Assembly: GCF_042849255.1 (NCBI RefSeq) | Contig: NZ_AP026866.1 | Span: 1,426,001-1,490,000, forward strand | Source of the DNA: Oceaniferula spumae | GTDB lineage: Bacteria; Verrucomicrobiota; Verrucomicrobiia; Verrucomicrobiales; Akkermansiaceae | Reading direction: 5' to 3' | DNA: 64,000 bases | In this document: positions 60,277 through 64,000 of the stretch, piece by piece | Numbering within the stretch: the first letter of the stretch is position 1 | Layout: each line of letters begins with the position of its first letter | The notes under the pieces: generated by a model | Told to the model about the DNA's origin: nothing | What the model saw: only the letters and a program-made list of their open reading frames with translations | Databases searched by the model: none | Made by a program: the position numbers and the translations under genes

Positions 60277-63200
60277 ATGACTCGCTTGAAGCTGAAACAT
60301 CTCTCTTATGCAGCCACCGCTGGTCTGCTTGTCATTTCCTCCTGCAAACAGAAGGAAACCGTGGATCAATCCCTGGCATCCGCCACAGATCCCAGCACAC
60401 CTGCCGAACCAGCTCCTGCTACCAAAAAGAAATACGAAACCATCTCGATCGTTCCTGAAGGCCAGCCGGTGTCATTCAACGAGCACATTCAGCCGATCCT
60501 CTCCGCCGCCTGCTACCACTGCCACGGCCCGGACTCCGGCACGCGTGAGCCAGGTGGCCCGTTGACTCCGAATGACGGCCCACCGCTGCGCATCGACCAG
60601 CCGGAATTCGCCTTTGAAAAACGCCCCAATGGCAAACCTGTCATCATCCCTGGAGATCCGGACGGCTCGCTGCTCATGAAGCTCATGGAGTCCAAGAACC
60701 CGGACGAGGTGATGCCACTCCACCCGGAGCGCTCACCGCACGGCTCGATTCTGGCTCCTGAGAAAATTGCTTTGGTGCGCCGCTGGATCAAGGAGGGTGC
60801 CAAATACGAGGAACACTGGGCCTACATTGCTCCGAAGAAGGCAGAGCTGCCAGAAATCGAGAACAAGGACTGGGCACGTAATCCGATCGATTACTTCGTT
60901 GCCAAACGCCTCGAAACCGCCGGCCTGGCTCCCAACTCAGACGAGAGCAAGGCCCGCCTCCTCCGTCGCCTCAGCTTCGACCTGACAGGACTCCCGCCCA
61001 GCCCTGAAGAGGTGGAGAAATTCACCACCGACACCCGCGACTTCGACACCGTTTATCTGGAAAAAGTCAACCAGCTGTTAGACTCAGATGCCTATGCGGA
61101 AAACTACGCCCGTCACTGGCTGGACGTCGCACGTTATGCAGACACCCACGGCATCCACATCGATAACTACCGCTCCATCTGGCCCTACCGCGATTGGGTG
61201 ATCAATGCCTTCCGCCAGAACATGCCCTTCGATCAGTTCACCCGTGAGCAGATCGCCGGAGACATGATGCCCAATGCTACTCTCGATCAAAAAATCGCTT
61301 CCGGCTTCCACCGCTGCCTCCCCACCACCGGAGAAGGCGGAGCTATCGCCGAGGAATACAATGCCATCTACGCCCAAGACCGCGCCAGCACCACCTCCGC
61401 AGCCTGGCTTGGTCTCACCGTGGGTTGCGCTTCTTGCCACGATCACAAATTCGACGCCATCTCCACCAAAGAGAATTACCAAATGACAGCCTTCTTCCGG
61501 AACACGACCATGAGTGCTCTGGACCGTAACAAGGCAGATCACCCACCAAACGTGTTAGTCCCCTCTCAGGCAGATCGCGAGCGCATCCCTGTGCTCGACA
61601 AGGAAATCGCAGCGGCCAACGAATCGATCAAAAAACAGCGTGCCGCGAGTGAAGCCAAGTTCCAAGCATGGCTGAAAGCGCCTAGCACATCTCAAGCTCA
61701 AGCCGTGCCAGAGGAAAACCGCCTTCTTCACCTGCCACTCAATGACAAGGCCAAAGGACTCGTCGATTCCAAAGGCACCAAATACTCATCCGATCAACCC
61801 ATCGCTTGGGTGGACGGTGAATACGGAGACGCTGTTTTATTTGTCAAAAACAACGGCATTAATCTCGGCAATGCCGGTGATTTTGAACGCGATCAGAAGT
61901 TCAGCTTTTCCTCATGGCTCAAGGCTCCACATGGCTTCTCAGGCGGTGCGATTTCCAAGATGCACACCAAGGATTCACACCAAGGTTACGACCTCTGGTT
62001 AGAAAATGGTCACCTAGCCGTGCACTTGATCCACTCCTGGCCACAGGATTTCCTCAAGGTGACCACCAAAAAAACTTACCCCAAGGATGAGTGGTTCCAT
62101 GTGACCGTCACCTATGATGGCAGCAGTCAGGCGGACGGGGTGAAAATTTACATCAATGGAGAAAAGGCGGCCATCACCGTGAATGAAAACAAACTCACGG
62201 ATTCGATCAAAAATACCGCCCCTTTCCTGTTAGGTAAGCGTTACAACACCCAGCCTTACACAAACGGGCAGCTTCAAAATTTCCAGCTGTTCAACAAAGA
62301 ACTCAGCAAGGAGGAGGCTCTTTCGCTCTCTGTCGATGGTCGCATCAACGGCCTGCGCCGCATGGCCAAGAAATCCCCCAAACAACTGCAACAGCTGCGC
62401 GACTACTACTTCAGCAAGGTCGACAAAAGCCTGAACGCCCCCCTCGCCAACCTCAAAAAACTCCAGGATGAACAGGCCGCCATTTCCAAGCGTGGCACCA
62501 TCACTCTGGTGATGCAGGAAAAAACAAAGACCGAACCATTCGCCCACATTCTCGTCCGTGGTGAGTATGCGAACAAAGGAGAGAAAGTCAGCCCAGGCAC
62601 ACCCGCCTCCCTGCCACCGATGACCAAGGACATGCCGAAGAACCGACTCGGCCTGGCCAAGTGGCTCACGCAGGCGGAGAATCCGCTGCCGGCACGCGTT
62701 ACCGTGAATCGCTATTGGTCATACATCTTCGGCACCGGCATTGTGGCCACCAATGATGACTTCGGCGTCATGGGCGCTCGCCCCACCCATCCCAAGCTTC
62801 TCGATTGGCTTGCGGCCGATTTCGTGGAGAACAAGTGGGATTTCCATCACCTGCTACGCACCATCGTCACTTCATCCACCTACCGCCAGTCGGCTCAGAT
62901 TACACCTGAAAAACTTGAGCGTGATCCTTTGAACACACTTCTGTCACGCGGACCGCGCTATCGTCTGGACGCAGAACAAATTCGTGACCTCGCGCTGAAG
63001 TCCGGTGATCTTCTGCAGAATAAAATTGGCGGCCCGTCCGTGAAGCCACCTCAGCCAAAAGGCGTCTGGAAAGCCGTCGCGATGCCGCAGTCTAACACCA
63101 GAAACTACAAAGCTGACACCGGAGATAAAATTTACCGCCGCTCAATGTACACCTTCTGGAAACGCACCGCCGTGCACCCGGCCATGGATATTCTCAATGC

Positions 63201-63585
63201 TCCATCGAGAGAGGTTTCCTGCACCCGCCGCGATATCACCAACACTCCGCTGCAAGCCTTCGTGGTGATGAACGGCCCGCAGTTTGTGGAGGCGTCACGA
63301 GAACTGGCCAAGGAATCGATCGCTAACAGCAAAGAAACCCGCACCAGAATCGATTTCATTGCCATGCGTTTGCTCTCACGCCACACAACCAGTGCAGAGG
63401 CTGACATCATCCAGCAGACCTTGGATTTTGCCCTCAAGAAATTCAAATCCAAACCGGACGATGCCAAGAAACTCATTTCCGTGGGAGCCACAGAAAACGA
63501 TCCCAGCATCGATCCCATCGAACTCGCCGCCTGGACACTGATTGCCAATCAGATGCTCAATATGGACGAAACGCTCAACAAATAA
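60277..63585 (+). CDS. Planctomycete-type cytochrome (PSCyt1) / DUF1549 / DUF1553 protein with LamG-like domain
   Basis: Exported lipoprotein of 1102 residues. Signal with lipobox VISSC (Cys23). The PSCyt1 heme-binding domain (about 63-185) has AACYHCHG with Cys79, Cys82 and His83, so one c-type heme is likely. DUF1549 (about 200-415) has SFDLTGLPPSPEEV, HWLDVARYADTHG and the second CASCHDHKFD motif. A concanavalin/LamG-like domain (about 490-690) is inserted before DUF1553 (about 790-1050; RVTVNRYWSYIFGTG and FVVMNGPQFVEASRELA). This set is a hallmark of PVC bacteria and is often linked to polysaccharide breakdown. The DUF1501 gene follows 17 bp on. Confidence 0.95.
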   Translation: MTRLKLKHLSYAATAGLLVISSCKQKETVDQSLASATDPSTPAEPAPATKKKYETISIVPEGQPVSFNEHIQPILSAACYHCHGPDSGTREPGGPLTPNDGPPLRIDQPEFAFEKRPNGKPVIIPGDPDGSLLMKLMESKNPDEVMPLHPERSPHGSILAPEKIALVRRWIKEGAKYEEHWAYIAPKKAELPEIENKDWARNPIDYFVAKRLETAGLAPNSDESKARLLRRLSFDLTGLPPSPEEVEKFTTDTRDFDTVYLEKVNQLLDSDAYAENYARHWLDVARYADTHGIHIDNYRSIWPYRDWVINAFRQNMPFDQFTREQIAGDMMPNATLDQKIASGFHRCLPTTGEGGAIAEEYNAIYAQDRASTTSAAWLGLTVGCASCHDHKFDAISTKENYQMTAFFRNTTMSALDRNKADHPPNVLVPSQADRERIPVLDKEIAAANESIKKQRAASEAKFQAWLKAPSTSQAQAVPEENRLLHLPLNDKAKGLVDSKGTKYSSDQPIAWVDGEYGDAVLFVKNNGINLGNAGDFERDQKFSFSSWLKAPHGFSGGAISKMHTKDSHQGYDLWLENGHLAVHLIHSWPQDFLKVTTKKTYPKDEWFHVTVTYDGSSQADGVKIYINGEKAAITVNENKLTDSIKNTAPFLLGKRYNTQPYTNGQLQNFQLFNKELSKEEALSLSVDGRINGLRRMAKKSPKQLQQLRDYYFSKVDKSLNAPLANLKKLQDEQAAISKRGTITLVMQEKTKTEPFAHILVRGEYANKGEKVSPGTPASLPPMTKDMPKNRLGLAKWLTQAENPLPARVTVNRYWSYIFGTGIVATNDDFGVMGARPTHPKLLDWLAADFVENKWDFHHLLRTIVTSSTYRQSAQITPEKLERDPLNTLLSRGPRYRLDAEQIRDLALKSGDLLQNKIGGPSVKPPQPKGVWKAVAMPQSNTRNYKADTGDKIYRRSMYTFWKRTAVHPAMDILNAPSREVSCTRRDITNTPLQAFVVMNGPQFVEASRELAKESIANSKETRTRIDFIAMRLLSRHTTSAEADIIQQTLDFALKKFKSKPDDAKKLISVGATENDPSIDPIELAAWTLIANQMLNMDETLNK

Positions 63586-63602
63586 TCTCCCCCTCTCCTG
63601 CC

Positions 63603-64000
63603 ATGAACCAGACCGATATCTCCAAGACACTCGACCTGCATAACACCTCCGTCACCCGCCGACAGTTCTTCCGCAAGAACGCCATGGGCCTGGGCTCGGC
63701 GGCGTTGGCATCGATGTTACCTAGAGACCTGATGGCCGCCATTGGCGAAAGCACCGGCAAGCCCCAGTTCGCCCCCGCCGCGAAGCGCGTGATCTACATC
63801 TCGCTCATCGGTGCACCATCCCAGTTCGAGACCTTCGATTACAAACCGAATCTGAAAAAGGATTTCAACAAGGACATCAAAGACTACCTCGTTAAGTCCG
63901 GTCAGCGACTCACCGGTATGACCGCAGGCGCATCGAAGTTCCCTGTCGCACCGTCATTTGTCGATTTCAAGCAATACGGCGAATCCGGAGCGTGGGTATC
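63603..64000 (+). CDS. DUF1501 family protein (partial, runs off the window)
   Basis: Open to the window end: 132 residues visible. The N terminus has a twin-arginine signal: TRRQFFRKNAMGLGSAALA, with Arg19-Arg20 followed by the hydrophobic core, so export through Tat is predicted. RVIYISLIGAPSQFETFDYKPNL matches the DUF1501 (sulfatase-like fold) opening, with the metal-ligand Asp/Gln region. DUF1501 genes nearly always follow DUF1549/DUF1553 genes in this phylum, which supports the call. Start ATG at 63603, 17 bp after the upstream stop. The rest lies outside. Confidence 0.93.
   Translation, partial: MNQTDISKTLDLHNTSVTRRQFFRKNAMGLGSAALASMLPRDLMAAIGESTGKPQFAPAAKRVIYISLIGAPSQFETFDYKPNLKKDFNKDIKDYLVKSGQRLTGMTAGASKFPVAPSFVDFKQYGESGAWV

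Noticed and set aside
1..64000. tRNA, rRNA, CRISPR arrays, insertion sequences and phage genes
   Set aside because: Intergenic gaps were read for T-loop sequences, regularly spaced repeats, transposase motifs and terminal repeats; nothing convincing was seen. A computed scan could still find a short RNA.

Overview
The window looks like a gene-dense stretch of a Verrucomicrobia chromosome (PVC superphylum), probably order Verrucomicrobiales. This is inferred from gene content. The pointers are a planctomycete-type cytochrome/DUF1549/DUF1553 protein followed by a DUF1501 protein, a secretin resembling the Akkermansia Amuc_1098 family, a double-length UvrA of the kind known from Chlamydia, Ser/Thr kinases with C-type lectin-like domains, an SHD1-domain protein and three Verru_Chthon-like prepilins. 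G+C is a little above half by eye. Many starts lack an obvious Shine-Dalgarno sequence. I found no rRNA, tRNA, CRISPR array, insertion sequence, attachment site or origin, and no gap between genes is longer than about 255 bp.

Layout. 1-4817 (minus strand): Maf, MenB, MenH (menaquinone synthesis), a peroxiredoxin, a rhomboid protease, and a nuoB-nuoC pair cut off from the rest of Complex I. 5012-16751 (plus): a possible long operon of secretin, membrane-anchored protein, M42 peptidase, large periplasmic protein, MoxR ATPase, DUF58 protein and membrane transglutaminase. 16721-18117 (minus): an M56 peptidase / BlaI repressor pair, divergent from a lipoprotein (18224) across three GTGCTA boxes spaced exactly 42 bp apart. 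19189-21393: OmpA-like protein and M23 peptidase. 21475-27467: three paralogous membrane kinases, the middle one apparently a pseudokinase. 27554-32983: an 1809-residue tandem UvrA.

33070-33795 is an exported redoxin (minus). 33980-38725 is an ECF42-type sigma factor cassette with two YCII/DGPF proteins, a double SRPBCC protein, two VOC proteins, a DUF1428 protein and a SnoaL-like protein. 38799-44910 holds RarD, an SHD1 protein, Fmt, a small lipoprotein, a D-threonine-aldolase-like PLP enzyme and a secreted subtilase. 45073-49000 (minus) holds three prepilin-like proteins, an ExbD/TolR protein without ExbB, a DUF1232 protein and a VanZ-like protein. 49088-52750 is a 1220-residue SNF2 helicase with a histone-H1-like tail, followed by CutA. 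53374-57893 is an NtrB/NtrC-like pair and a GT-C-like membrane protein. 57895-60073 is xseB overlapping dxs. 60277-64000 is the cytochrome/DUF1553 protein and the start of its DUF1501 partner.

The parts most worth follow-up are the kinase/pseudokinase trio, the secretin-to-transglutaminase run, the BlaI operator geometry, and an apparent genome-style enrichment of the hexamer TGTTAG/CTAACA in all reading frames and on both strands.
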